A DNA stretch of 25,616 nucleotides from JBOFOR01 sp051659545 (GCF_051659545.1 NZ_JBOFOR010000143.1:1-25616); one strand, 5' to 3'; positions 6,728 through 15,791 are shown, numbered from the stretch's first letter. Notes: generated by a model from the sequence alone, not told the origin. Numbers and translations are program-made.

Positions 6728-8890
6728 TTAAAATACTATTTCCATACCTGAATTAGCCTCTGTATAGCCTACATTTACTGTTAACAATTCATCCTTTTGT
6801 GTATAGTCTATATTAGAGTTTATACCCTTTATACTTGATACAGCATAGCCCTTAGGTATATGGAAGTAATAAGCTTCTGTAGTATCCTTTATTCCTTCTA
6901 GTTCTAGTAAAAGTCTGTTATTATCCCACTTTTGTGATTTTATACTTATATCATCCATGCTTACATGTCTTGTGGATGCAATTACTTGTGGATGCTCCTT
7001 TACTTCTGTTAATGAAATTATTTGACAGCTGCCAAGTTCTAATTCTTTACAAGTAATGCTATATTTATTTTTCCCTAAGTACTTATTTTCCCAAAAATCA
7101 AAACCTAAATATTCCTTATCACTATTTAATCCTAAGTCTTTAAATTCAACTACACTTTCCTTTAATGGCACTGTTGCAAATCTACTTAATACACTCCATT
7201 TTCTATATTCTCTATCTATATGGATATTCCATAATGTTGAGAAAGGATGGTTGTCATTCATAGATTTATAGTTTCCTGCCATGTTTAAAGCTTCATCTAT
7301 AGTAATATCTTCATTTTCCACTGGATTTTCTCTAGGAACTGCAAAGCCATGAAGTTTTGTCCATGTAAATGCAGGATATGATAAATCTAAAGTACCTGTT
7401 TCTCCAGTAAAAGTTTTTAATGTTGGTAAAGTTTTCTTTATTATCTCTAGTCTATTTTCATCATAATCTTTTAATGGATCACTAAGCATATATAATCCAC
7501 CAGATAAGGAGATTAGTGAACATACACTTCTTGCCCATTCTACATTAGTTCTTGCACAAATATGGTCTGGGTCTATTAAAAATAGTATACGCTGTGCATG
7601 GAACCATCTAGCAGACTCAACTATTTGCATTCTAATTCCTGCCCAGGTTGGGTTTGCATCCATTGATATACGACAAGCATCTACTACGCCTATTACCTCA
7701 GATAAAACTCCCCAAGATGCCAAGAAATAAGCCTCATCACCTATGTTTTCTCTTGCACATTCCATATAAGCTCTAAATTTAGCTTCAGCTTCTTCATTGG
7801 TCATTAGACCCTGTCTAACTGCTTCATGATATCCATCTAATAAGAGGTGTCTTATTGCATCAGTCTTAAAGTAGTCATATCCATGCTCTTTAAGTCCCTT
7901 ATAAAAGGGTGCTATATGTTTATCTAGTGATTCTTTACTACTGTCAATCAAGTAATCTATCCACTCACCTAACATTGGCTTATTATCATTTCCAATTATT
8001 AGATGCTCTTTTTGCTCTTTTGCAAATTCTTCATTTGTTATATTTGCATTAGTCCAAATTCCAGCCTTTAAGCCTTCTTCTTTTATTGCCTCTACTGCAC
8101 CTTTATGACCTTTAGGGAATTGACTGTTAGTATTTAACCATCCCTCTGCTAGTGAACCTTTTGGATTTTTAGGTAGTGGCATTGGTTGGAATCCATCATC
8201 TATTTGTATATACTCTAATCCATAATCTCTTAAAGTTTCTCCAAAGAATTTAGATACTTCTTCTACATTTTCCTGAGTTACATCACGTCTGAAAGCTTCC
8301 CAAGAACACCATCCTGCTAAGGGCTTTAAGTTTGGTCTAAATTCCCATGGCTTATGATAACTATAGCCTAAATGTCTTCTATAATATTGCATTCTTAAAT
8401 TTATAAATAATGGTTTTGGACCTAAATCTACTTCTACTTCTACTTTTAATGTACCATCATCATTTTCTTCAAATCTATCAGATATCCATCTCCACTCACA
8501 ACCATTCCAGTCTATAAGTAAATCTTGATGTATATCATAAACTCCATTTACTCCTTTTATTGTTGGTCTTCCAACTTGACCAATTATAGCCTCTTCAGAT
8601 TTAGCACGATTTGGCTTCATATTTATAGCATCTTTACTTAATAATAAAGTCACCTTAGAAGTTACTTTTCTATCTAACATTACATACAACTGTTGTATAA
8701 AAGGAATGTTTTGAAGATTTCCATCAGAACCATGTCTAAATCCAACCTCATCATCTCCTCCTATCTCCATAGTTATAATGTTTCTACCATTATACTCATA
8801 TGTTAAAACTCTTTTTTCCTCATCCCACTTATGTAGTGCATGAGCTATTGGTGGTTCAATTAGTGTAGGGTGAAAGTTTTTGTTGTTCAT
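6728..8890 (-). CDS. GH36-like alpha-glycosidase (alpha-galactosidase type)
   Basis: A 720-residue cytoplasmic enzyme without a signal peptide. An N-terminal beta-sandwich region (about 1-180) precedes a clan D (beta/alpha)8 barrel that starts at LAGWCSWEAF (about 191-200). The expected nucleophile is Asp344 in DYFKTD, and the acid/base is Asp411 in CRISMDANPTW. YIQIDDGFQ (about 228-235) is the usual substrate-pocket strand. A beta-rich C-terminal domain follows. This class hydrolyses terminal alpha-galactosides, but related members act on alpha-N-acetylgalactosamine or transfer galactosyl groups, so the exact substrate is open. GGAGGAG lies just before the ATG. It is fourth in the operon behind the permeases, as expected for an enzyme cleaving imported oligosaccharides. 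Confidence 0.8.
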   Translation of the reverse strand: MNNKNFHPTLIEPPIAHALHKWDEEKRVLTYEYNGRNIITMEIGGDDEVGFRHGSDGNLQNIPFIQQLYVMLDRKVTSKVTLLLSKDAINMKPNRAKSEEAIIGQVGRPTIKGVNGVYDIHQDLLIDWNGCEWRWISDRFEENDDGTLKVEVEVDLGPKPLFINLRMQYYRRHLGYSYHKPWEFRPNLKPLAGWCSWEAFRRDVTQENVEEVSKFFGETLRDYGLEYIQIDDGFQPMPLPKNPKGSLAEGWLNTNSQFPKGHKGAVEAIKEEGLKAGIWTNANITNEEFAKEQKEHLIIGNDNKPMLGEWIDYLIDSSKESLDKHIAPFYKGLKEHGYDYFKTDAIRHLLLDGYHEAVRQGLMTNEEAEAKFRAYMECARENIGDEAYFLASWGVLSEVIGVVDACRISMDANPTWAGIRMQIVESARWFHAQRILFLIDPDHICARTNVEWARSVCSLISLSGGLYMLSDPLKDYDENRLEIIKKTLPTLKTFTGETGTLDLSYPAFTWTKLHGFAVPRENPVENEDITIDEALNMAGNYKSMNDNHPFSTLWNIHIDREYRKWSVLSRFATVPLKESVVEFKDLGLNSDKEYLGFDFWENKYLGKNKYSITCKELELGSCQIISLTEVKEHPQVIASTRHVSMDDISIKSQKWDNNRLLLELEGIKDTTEAYYFHIPKGYAVSSIKGINSNIDYTQKDELLTVNVGYTEANSGMEIVF

Positions 8891-8914
8891 AATTCTCCTC
8901 CATAAAGTAATCTA

Positions 8915-9745
8915 TTATTTTATTGCACTGTCTATCATACCTTTGATAAAGTATTTTTGTAGGAACATAAACAGTACTAGTATTGGTAAAATACCTAATA
9001 AGGCTGTTGCCGCTGCTGCATTCAAGTTTGAAGAGTTTTGGGCAAAGAAACTTGATATAGTTTGAGTTACAGTTTGCATTTCTGCTTTCTGTAGCATATA
9101 CAATGAGAATTGGTAATCATTCCAACAGCTCACTCCTGTCAATATTACTACTGATGCTGTTACTGGCTTTAACTGTGGTAATATTATTTGGAAGAAAGTT
9201 CTTAGTGGACCACATCCATCAATAGCTGCAGCTTCATCTAAATCTACTGGTATTGATCTTATAAAGTTGTAGTATAAGAAAACGCTCATAGGTAATTGGA
9301 AGGTAACTAGTATAGTAATTATTCCCCAGTAAGTACTAGTACCTTGTACATCTGCCATCATAGAATATAATGGAACTACTATACTTAAAGGTGGAACCAT
9401 CATTATACCTACTATGAATGCTTTTATTTTCATATTTGTCTTTGTTGCATTTCTTGCTAATGGGTAGGCTGCCATTGCTCCTACTACTGTTATTAAAACT
9501 ATTGCAGTAAAGGTTATTATTGAACTGTTTGTTAATCCTCTTAATATATTCCCTTGTTCTATAGCTACTTTAAAGTTATCTAAGTAAAGATACTTTGGTA
9601 ATATCCATCTTGAAGTCAAATCATCTGGTTTTTTAAAGGCAACGCCTACTAATATATATAAAGGAATTATGTGTACTAAAGATATTAATATTGCTAATAT
9701 ACTTCTTTTAATATTTCCTCTTTGTTTTCTTTTTGAACTACTCAT
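8915..9745 (-). CDS. Sugar ABC transporter permease (MalG type, CUT1)
   Basis: A 276-residue inner-membrane protein with about six transmembrane segments. The cytoplasmic EAA loop EAAAIDGCGPLRTFFQIILP (about 174-193) docks the ATPase. It belongs to the carbohydrate-uptake-1 family and forms a heterodimer with the permease encoded just upstream, only 2 bases away. A strong ribosome binding site (TAAGGAGG) precedes the ATG. The operon has no ATPase gene. In Firmicutes such systems commonly use a shared MsmX/UgpC-type ATPase, which I infer here. Confidence 0.9.
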   Translation of the reverse strand: MSSSKRKQRGNIKRSILAILISLVHIIPLYILVGVAFKKPDDLTSRWILPKYLYLDNFKVAIEQGNILRGLTNSSIITFTAIVLITVVGAMAAYPLARNATKTNMKIKAFIVGIMMVPPLSIVVPLYSMMADVQGTSTYWGIITILVTFQLPMSVFLYYNFIRSIPVDLDEAAAIDGCGPLRTFFQIILPQLKPVTASVVILTGVSCWNDYQFSLYMLQKAEMQTVTQTISSFFAQNSSNLNAAAATALLGILPILVLFMFLQKYFIKGMIDSAIK

Positions 9746-9747
9746 TA

Positions 9748-10650
9748 CTATACCTCCTTACTGTCAAAATACTTCATTATAAGGTTTGAAACTATTGCTA
9801 TAAATGCAAATGTAAATAACCCTATTGTTACTGAGTACCCTGCATTTTGACTTCTGAAATAAGTATGCGTTACTAATGTTGATAGTGAGTGTGAGGAAAA
9901 TCCTGGTCCACCTGCTGTTAAGGCTTGTATAATATCGAATAATTTTAAACCACCTATTAAGTTAACTATTACTGAGGATGTTATTGCTGGTATTAGAAGA
10001 GGTAATGTTATATATCTAAATTTATCCCACGGAGAAACTCCATCAACTTCTGCTGCTTCATAATACATTTGAGGTATATTTTGAAGACCTGCCAAATAAA
10101 TTACCATGGATATACCAACGAATTGAAGTGTATTTACAATAGTCATAATAATTACTGCCCTTTGTCCATTTGCTAACCAATCTAATGGCTCTTTTCCTAG
10201 CATTATTAAAATATCATTAAATGCTCCTCCATTATATTGGAATAAGAAGTAAACAATATATCCCATAATTAAAGGTGCAATCATTACAGGTAAGTATACT
10301 ATTGTTCTACATAAGCCTCTTCCTCTAAATTTAGAATTTAGAAATATAGCATATGCAAGACCAAGTACATTTTGAAACAGTGTACTACCAAATCCATATA
10401 TTATAGTGTTAAATAGTGCTAATCTTACATTTGGATCAGTAAGTATTCTCTTATAATTTTCTAGACCAACAAACTTATAAGTTTGTGAAAAACCATTCCA
10501 GTTTGTAAAAGAGAACATTACACCTTTAATTAAAGGATATATTACAATTACTAGAAATAAGATTATTGCTGGCAAATAGAATAAGTTCATTGTAGTTTTT
10601 TTATTTTTTAAAAGTGGTTTACTTTTTTTATCATAAGATGCTGTTTTCAT
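9748..10650 (-). CDS. Sugar ABC transporter permease (MalF type, CUT1)
   Basis: A 300-residue inner-membrane permease: a lysine-rich cytoplasmic N-terminus (residues 1-20), about six transmembrane helices, and the EAA loop EAAEVDGVSPWDKFRYITLP (about 200-219). It pairs with the MalG-type subunit immediately downstream. GGGGAGG precedes the ATG. It is separated from the upstream lipoprotein gene by about 130 bases holding a large inverted repeat, a common arrangement that lets the binding protein be made in excess. Confidence 0.9.
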   Translation of the reverse strand: MKTASYDKKSKPLLKNKKTTMNLFYLPAIILFLVIVIYPLIKGVMFSFTNWNGFSQTYKFVGLENYKRILTDPNVRLALFNTIIYGFGSTLFQNVLGLAYAIFLNSKFRGRGLCRTIVYLPVMIAPLIMGYIVYFLFQYNGGAFNDILIMLGKEPLDWLANGQRAVIIMTIVNTLQFVGISMVIYLAGLQNIPQMYYEAAEVDGVSPWDKFRYITLPLLIPAITSSVIVNLIGGLKLFDIIQALTAGGPGFSSHSLSTLVTHTYFRSQNAGYSVTIGLFTFAFIAIVSNLIMKYFDSKEV

Positions 10651-10668
10651 TTTGTTCCTCCCCTCTTT

Positions 10669-10753
10669 AAATAATTTGAGAGTAAAAAATTCGCTTCGCT
10701 CATAGCGCCAATGGCTCTGCGCATTGCTAAAATTTTCACTCTCAAAATTATTT
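10669..10753. repeat. Large intercistronic inverted repeat
   Basis: AAATAATTTGAGAGTAAAAA (from 10669) faces TTTTCACTCTCAAAATTATTT (ending 10753) as long, nearly perfect arms. The 40-odd-base interior is markedly richer in GC than anything nearby and holds smaller stems (CAATG/CATTG, TTCGCTTCGC). It lies between the binding-protein stop and the first permease. It looks like a palindromic interspersed element that folds in mRNA and could stabilise the upstream message or attenuate transcription into the permeases. Confidence 0.7.
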
Positions 10754-10778
10754 AATATTATTAAGTTATATTTTAATA

Positions 10779-12047
10779 TTATTGATTTATTTTATCTTTG
10801 TAACTTTGAGTCATTTGGTCTACTGCTTTTTGTACAGAATCTTTTTCCTTAGCTAATATACTTGCTCCACCTATACACATATCATCCCACATACCATTTG
10901 GTAAGAATGCTCTATCAAAGTAAGGCATAGTTTTAACATCTTTGTATTTATCATAATAAGTTTTAGCCATTCCTGTATCACTATCTACTCCATTTATACC
11001 TGATGGCATTTTACTAACTGAAGATAATTCGCTTAATACGTCAGCTTTAGCAAAGTAGTTTAATAACTTAAGAGCTGCTTCTTTATTTTTAGTATCTTTA
11101 TTAACACCTATAGCTATATCTTCACCAGCTATTAAAGTAGGTTGATCAGAAGCATCTTTTGCAGGTATTGGCATAAATCCTAATTTTGCATCTTTATTTT
11201 TAGTTAAAGCATCTGTCATTCCATAGTTTCCATAGAATTCAAATGCAACTTTACCTTCTCCTAATAATTGAGTTGCGCTCATGTAGTCTGAAGTTAAACT
11301 ATCAACGTTAAAGTATCCTGCATTATTCCATTTTTCAAATAATCCAGCAACTTCTGACCATTTACTCATATCAAAAGAACCATCTTTTAATTCTTTACGG
11401 AAGTTACTACTTTCATTTGTTACATAGAATGATGGAGCTACCCAGTCAAAGAATTGACCTATTGTCCAGCTGTCTTTTCCACCTATATGTATTGGTATAA
11501 ATCCAGCATCTTTAATCTGTTGTAGTGCCTTTTCAAAGTCACCCCAAGTTTTTATATCGTCAACCTTTACTCCTGCTTTTTCTAAAACATCAACATTATA
11601 TAATATACCAGCTATATCCATATTTACTGGTAAAGCGTATATTTTATCATTTTCATCTGTTATTACTGGTTTTATTGATTGTGATACATCTTTAAACCAA
11701 GGTTGATCATTTAATGGCATTAAATATTCTGAGTATCTAGCCACTGACCATCCATGTGTAGTCCATAAGTCTGGAAGATCATTTGCTGCCATTTTAGTTT
11801 TCATAAGCTCTTCGTAATTGTTACCAGGAGCTGAGAATTCTACTTTTATTCCTGTTTCTTTTGTAAAATTTTCACATACTTGTTTAATTGCATCTGATGG
11901 TGCTCCTACCTTGTTAGTCATAAATGTTAGTGTTGCCTCTTCCTTTTTAGCAGTATCTTCTTTTTTCTCATCAGTACTTGCACATCCCGCCAGCATAGAA
12001 AACGTTAACATACTAGTTGTAAGAACGCTTATTAATTTTTTGTTCAT
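10779..12047 (-). CDS. Extracellular sugar-binding lipoprotein of an ABC transporter
   Basis: A 422-residue solute-binding protein. The signal peptide ends in the lipobox LAGC, so Cys22 is predicted to be lipidated and anchors the protein on the outer face of the membrane. A charged linker and a family 1 solute-binding fold follow, with typical blocks DLWTTHGWSVARYSEYLMPL, YALPVNMDIAGILYNVDVL and AAGLFEKWNNAGYF-like helices. It delivers oligosaccharides to the two CUT1 permeases. It is the first gene of the operon and diverges from the kinase gene. GGGGAGGAA precedes the ATG. Candidate control elements are a promoter at 12085-12113, TTCTACA repeats just upstream of it, and a cre-like site at 11996-12010 within codons 13-18. 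Confidence 0.92.
   Translation of the reverse strand: MNKKLISVLTTSMLTFSMLAGCASTDEKKEDTAKKEEATLTFMTNKVGAPSDAIKQVCENFTKETGIKVEFSAPGNNYEELMKTKMAANDLPDLWTTHGWSVARYSEYLMPLNDQPWFKDVSQSIKPVITDENDKIYALPVNMDIAGILYNVDVLEKAGVKVDDIKTWGDFEKALQQIKDAGFIPIHIGGKDSWTIGQFFDWVAPSFYVTNESSNFRKELKDGSFDMSKWSEVAGLFEKWNNAGYFNVDSLTSDYMSATQLLGEGKVAFEFYGNYGMTDALTKNKDAKLGFMPIPAKDASDQPTLIAGEDIAIGVNKDTKNKEAALKLLNYFAKADVLSELSSVSKMPSGINGVDSDTGMAKTYYDKYKDVKTMPYFDRAFLPNGMWDDMCIGGASILAKEKDSVQKAVDQMTQSYKDKINQ
11996..12010. promoter_or_regulatory. cre-like CcpA site inside the lipoprotein gene
   Basis: TAGAAAACGTTAACA matches 14 of 15 positions of the CcpA consensus WTGAAARCGYTWWCW. It lies 38-52 bases inside the coding region, where CcpA often acts as a roadblock. 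The match is counted by hand and the role is inferred. Confidence 0.5.
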
Positions 12048-12084
12048 ATTCTATTCCTCCCCTCACTATTTAATATAATTATAA

Positions 12085-12113
12085 TTTATATATAATTTTT
12101 TTTTATATCTCAA
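12085..12113 (-). promoter_or_regulatory. Candidate promoter of the sugar operon
   Basis: On the minus strand TTGAGA (12108-12113) and TATAAA (12085-12090) are 17 bases apart, 38 bases before the lipoprotein ATG. A weak -35 suits an activator-dependent promoter. A TTCTACA repeat abuts the -35 on its upstream side. Confidence 0.45.
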
Positions 12114-12179
12114 TTCTACACTCTAATAGTCATTTTCTACAATTACAATTTACAACTTTGTTTGCGACTTTATTCTACA
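12114..12179. promoter_or_regulatory. TTCTACA repeats, candidate response-regulator sites
   Basis: TTCTACA occurs at 12114-12120, 12135-12141 and 12173-12179, all in the same orientation. The first two start 21 bases apart, two helical turns. The first touches the -35 of the sugar operon, the usual layout for a dimer of an AraC-type activator. The third lies between the -35 and -10 of the kinase promoter, where binding could repress or tune it. The assignment to the YesN-type regulator encoded alongside is inference. Confidence 0.45.
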
Positions 12180-12190
12180 GTTGATATAAT
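12162..12190 (+). promoter_or_regulatory. Candidate promoter of the two-component operon
   Basis: TTGCGA (12162-12167) and TATAAT (12185-12190) have a 17-base spacer, 33 bases before the kinase start codon. A perfect -10 and good -35 suit basal expression of the sensor pair. Confidence 0.55.
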
Positions 12191-12223
12191 TATCTTAAGT
12201 AATCTATAACTAAGGGGTTGGGT

Positions 12224-13990
12224 ATGAAAAGATTTTACAGTTTAAGTTCAAGATTAATTATGTTGTTTACCATAAGTGTTCTAATACCAATGATTGTTAG
12301 TCTTATATTTTTGTTTAATTATTTTACGGGTATATTAAGTAAACAAAATATAGAGGCTTACAAAAATACACTAAACTCGGTTTCTAATAATATTGATACT
12401 TATTTAGATGATTTAGAAAGATTAACATTATCACCTTATATGTACAATGAAGTATACAAGTATCTGTCCTATCTTAATGCTAATTTAAATGAACAGAATA
12501 CAAATGATATTTATTTGTACAACTTGAATAAAAATTATTCTTCTATATTAAATAAGTTAATTAATACTTCTAGAAAAGATATTTTAGCTATAACTTTTGT
12601 TCCTATTAATGATACTTCTAAGTCTTTTTTAGTTAACAAGCACTATTATGCCTTAACTGAAATGACTTCTCCTAAAGATTATAGAAGTTGGATTAAATTA
12701 GCACTACAGGCTGAAGGTGGAATTTACTTTACGCCCTTGCATAATATCCAATATCCTATGTCAAGTAATACCTATAAGGTATTTTCATTAATGAGAGTTA
12801 TCAAAAATCCTGATACTAAAAAAGTAATTGGAGTAATTAAGGTTGATGCTGAGGAATCTACTTTAAAAAGTATAGTATCTTCTATAGATATTAGTACTAG
12901 CTCTGAGTTTTTACTTTTAGATGAATATAAACAAATCATCTACTCTACTCATCCTAGAGATAAATATACAGAGGTTAAAAATGAGTATAATTTTGATTAT
13001 CATACTAGTGTTTTATCAAACTACAATGTATTAGAAAAAAAGATAAGCTCTAATAGCTGGACTTTATTATATTTTGGGTCTAGAGTTGATTTATATGCTA
13101 AAACTTTTATTATTTTAATAGTATTTATAATTATTGGTTTATTATTTTTATCATTTTCAATACTATTTTTTAAATTGAGAATTAAAGATATAATTAATTC
13201 TATTTACAATATTACATCTTCTATGGAAAAGTTAGAAAGTGGACAAGCTTTAATAGACTCTAACATCTCTGGTACTCACGAGTTTGAACTTATTTCAAAA
13301 GCAATAAATAAAATAGCTTCTAATATTGATAAATACGCAAAAAATGAGTATGAAGCAATAATAAAACAAAAAAAGGCAGAATATACTGCTCTTCAATCTC
13401 AAATAAATCCTCACTTTTTAAATAATATCTTAAGTGGCTTTATTACACTTAATAGAATTAATGAAAAACAATTACTTGAAGATTCAATAATTCAACTATC
13501 TCAATTTTATAGATACACTTGTAATAATTCTAATGTATCTACCTTAGAAGAAGAGTTTTATTGTATAGATAAGTATTTACACCTTGAGAAGCTTAGATTT
13601 GATGATTTAATAGAATTTGAGTTGTCTTTAGATGATATTACTAAAGACATTAAATTGCCTAAGCTTATTTTACAACCATTAGTTGAAAACTGTGTAAAAC
13701 ATGGGTTTAGGGAATCCGGCGAGCCTATATTTATAATTGTAAAATCAGCTATTGAAACCATTGATGACTTACATTTTTTAATTGTAACTGTATGTGATAA
13801 TGGAGATGGTTTTGATCTAACTAAAACTAATCCTAATAATAGTGTAGGAATAAAAAACGTTAGAGAACGTTTGCAATTATTTGAAAGTGATAGTGAGTTT
13901 ACTATAGAAAGTACTCCTAGAATATCAACTATATGTACTATAAAACTACTTTTAAAGGAGGAGCATAATTATGATTATATTACTGGCTGA
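12224..13990 (+). CDS. YesM-type sensor histidine kinase
   Basis: A 588-residue membrane kinase. TM1 (about 11-34), a large extracytoplasmic sensor domain (about 35-294) and TM2 (about 295-318) are followed by a HAMP-like linker. The His_kinase domain has the phospho-acceptor His in QSQINPHFLNNIL (about His397), then an ATPase domain with N-box PLVENCVKHGF and G-box DNGDGFD and GIKNVRERLQLF. This is the HPK7/YesM layout that typically senses carbohydrates, often with a binding protein's help. The ATG at 12224 is chosen over an in-frame TTG two codons earlier, because AAGGGG is 6 bases before the ATG but abuts the TTG. It overlaps the response-regulator gene by 20 bases, which implies translational coupling. 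Confidence 0.92.
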   Translation: MKRFYSLSSRLIMLFTISVLIPMIVSLIFLFNYFTGILSKQNIEAYKNTLNSVSNNIDTYLDDLERLTLSPYMYNEVYKYLSYLNANLNEQNTNDIYLYNLNKNYSSILNKLINTSRKDILAITFVPINDTSKSFLVNKHYYALTEMTSPKDYRSWIKLALQAEGGIYFTPLHNIQYPMSSNTYKVFSLMRVIKNPDTKKVIGVIKVDAEESTLKSIVSSIDISTSSEFLLLDEYKQIIYSTHPRDKYTEVKNEYNFDYHTSVLSNYNVLEKKISSNSWTLLYFGSRVDLYAKTFIILIVFIIIGLLFLSFSILFFKLRIKDIINSIYNITSSMEKLESGQALIDSNISGTHEFELISKAINKIASNIDKYAKNEYEAIIKQKKAEYTALQSQINPHFLNNILSGFITLNRINEKQLLEDSIIQLSQFYRYTCNNSNVSTLEEEFYCIDKYLHLEKLRFDDLIEFELSLDDITKDIKLPKLILQPLVENCVKHGFRESGEPIFIIVKSAIETIDDLHFLIVTVCDNGDGFDLTKTNPNNSVGIKNVRERLQLFESDSEFTIESTPRISTICTIKLLLKEEHNYDYITG

Positions 13991-15434
13991 TGATGAAAAG
14001 CTAGTTAGATTAGGTCTTAAAAATATGATAGAAGAACTAGAGCCTCACACACATAAGTTTCTAGAAGCTCGTAATGGAAAGGAACTTATTAAAGTTTTTA
14101 ATCAAACTAAACCTGATTTAGCTTTTGTAGATATTAATATGCCTTTAATGGATGGTTTATCTGCCATTGAACACTGTAGTGAACTTTCAACAAACACAAG
14201 GTGGTTTATTTTAACTGGGGAGAAAGAATTTCATTTGGCTAAAAAGGCAATATCTCTAGGAGTAAAAGATTATTTATTGAAGCCTATTAGCTTAGAAGAA
14301 TTAAGGCCGATTATTTTTAGTACAAAAACTTCAAAAAAGGAATATCTTATCCAAGATAACTATTCCTTTGAGTTAAATATAATTTCTACTTATAATAAGT
14401 TGTTTGCTAATAAGGTTATGAGTAATAAATCGAATAATAATTACAATAACTATTTATATACTCCTTACTTATTTTCCATAGATGGAATAAATAATATTGA
14501 TGATATTAGTGCAAGGCGAGATGAAATTTTAAATGTTATAAGAGAATTTATGGTGGATAAACTAGATGACAATTTACGTTTTGCAATTCATTATATTGAT
14601 TCTGATAATTTATTGTTACTAGTAAGAAGTACTTGTAAGGTAAATATTGATTTTAGTACCTTGCTTACTTCTTTACAAGGAAATAATTATAGTATTAGTT
14701 TAAGTCAGTTTTATCCATATAGTAATGAGCTTCAGTTTTATCAAGTTTTGGATAAGCTAAAAGAATATACTTTTGTTAGAGTTTTAGAAAATTTCAAAGG
14801 ATTGCTATTTATAGATGAAAACTTTAGCCAAATAAAAAAAGATTACTTATTGTTTTCTAATTATATTTATAAATTAAGCCAAGCTTATTTAAATAAAGAA
14901 GAGCTTTTATATAATGAATATGTAAGTAAAATCAGTCAATCTTTAATTATTAAAAATATTTATACTAATTTAGAAAAAACCTCTTTAGAAAATTTTTTCA
15001 ATGTAACGATTGATTTTAACTTTGATTATAGTAATAGTTTTTCTGCCTTTACCAATGCTTTATCTCAGTATGGCTCTACTATATTTGAGAAAAATAATAA
15101 GTCTTCTAATGATAGTTTAGTAGATGAAATTATTAAATACATAAAAGCTAATTACATGAATGAAATAGGGGTAAACACTATAGCTTGCCTTTATAATATT
15201 ACTCCTAACTATTTAAGCAAAATTTTTCACGAAAAGGCTGGGGTAAAGTTTATTGACTACATAACTTCTATAAGAATTAAAGAAAGCAAAAAACTGCTAA
15301 CTACTTCTTCTCTTTCTGTAAGGGAAATAGCCGAAAAAGTTGGGTATAACAGTGCTTCTCATTTTTCAAAACAATTTATTAAAGCTGAAAGTATGACTCC
15401 ATCTGATTTTATAAGATTAAATAATACGAAGTAA
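13971..15434 (+). CDS. YesN-type response regulator with AraC DNA-binding domain
   Basis: A 487-residue regulator. The receiver domain (about 1-115) has acidic DD at 7-8, phospho-acceptor Asp54 in FVDINMP and the conserved Lys in DYLLKPI. A long middle region without a recognised motif (about 120-380) separates it from a C-terminal AraC-type double helix-turn-helix (about 385-487: GVNTIACLYNITPNYLSKIF and VREIAEKVGYNSASHFSKQF). AAGGAGG lies inside the kinase gene. It is the cognate partner of the kinase. It probably activates the divergent sugar operon, with TTCTACA repeats as candidate targets. Family secure, target inferred. Confidence 0.92.
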   Translation: MIILLADDEKLVRLGLKNMIEELEPHTHKFLEARNGKELIKVFNQTKPDLAFVDINMPLMDGLSAIEHCSELSTNTRWFILTGEKEFHLAKKAISLGVKDYLLKPISLEELRPIIFSTKTSKKEYLIQDNYSFELNIISTYNKLFANKVMSNKSNNNYNNYLYTPYLFSIDGINNIDDISARRDEILNVIREFMVDKLDDNLRFAIHYIDSDNLLLLVRSTCKVNIDFSTLLTSLQGNNYSISLSQFYPYSNELQFYQVLDKLKEYTFVRVLENFKGLLFIDENFSQIKKDYLLFSNYIYKLSQAYLNKEELLYNEYVSKISQSLIIKNIYTNLEKTSLENFFNVTIDFNFDYSNSFSAFTNALSQYGSTIFEKNNKSSNDSLVDEIIKYIKANYMNEIGVNTIACLYNITPNYLSKIFHEKAGVKFIDYITSIRIKESKKLLTTSSLSVREIAEKVGYNSASHFSKQFIKAESMTPSDFIRLNNTK

Positions 15435-15450
15435 AATAAATGGGTAAAAA

Positions 15451-15708
15451 ATGAATCAAACAAAAATAAAAATTAGTATTAAATGGATAATTATAGGCAT
15501 ATTGGCCATTAGTATTGCCTTTATATCATCTAGATTATTTGTTGGATATATTAATGAATTTTTAAGAGCTAATTGGCAATATGAGTTATTTGATAATCAG
15601 AGCTCATACATAATATTTGCTAATTGTATAATGTTTTCAAATATGTTGCTTGAATTATTATTAATATATATTTGTGTTAAAAAGAGAAATATTAATATTA
15701 CGAATTAG
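15451..15708 (+). CDS. Small two-helix membrane protein after the two-component system
   Basis: An 85-residue unknown protein. A short basic N-terminus leads into a hydrophobic helix (about 11-31). A polar stretch NEFLRANWQYELFDNQSSY and a second hydrophobic helix (about 52-75) ending in a basic tail KKRN follow. It begins 16 bases after the response-regulator stop with only a weak ribosome binding site (TGGGTA), and a terminator follows, so it is probably the last gene of the regulator operon. I recognise no family. A role as accessory to the membrane kinase is possible but rests on position alone. Confidence 0.55.
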   Translation: MNQTKIKISIKWIIIGILAISIAFISSRLFVGYINEFLRANWQYELFDNQSSYIIFANCIMFSNMLLELLLIYICVKKRNINITN

Positions 15709-15760
15709 TATTTTAAAATATAAGTCCTCTGTTTTAAACAAATACTAATATTAAACATCA

Positions 15761-15791
15761 AAAAGTGGACAATGTTAAATTGTCCACTTTT
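15761..15791. terminator. Bidirectional terminator between convergent operons
   Basis: AAAAGTGGACAAT (15761-15773) pairs perfectly with ATTGTCCACTTTT (15779-15791) around GTTAA. It serves the plus-strand regulator operon and the minus-strand oxidoreductase pair, which converge here. Confidence 0.85.
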
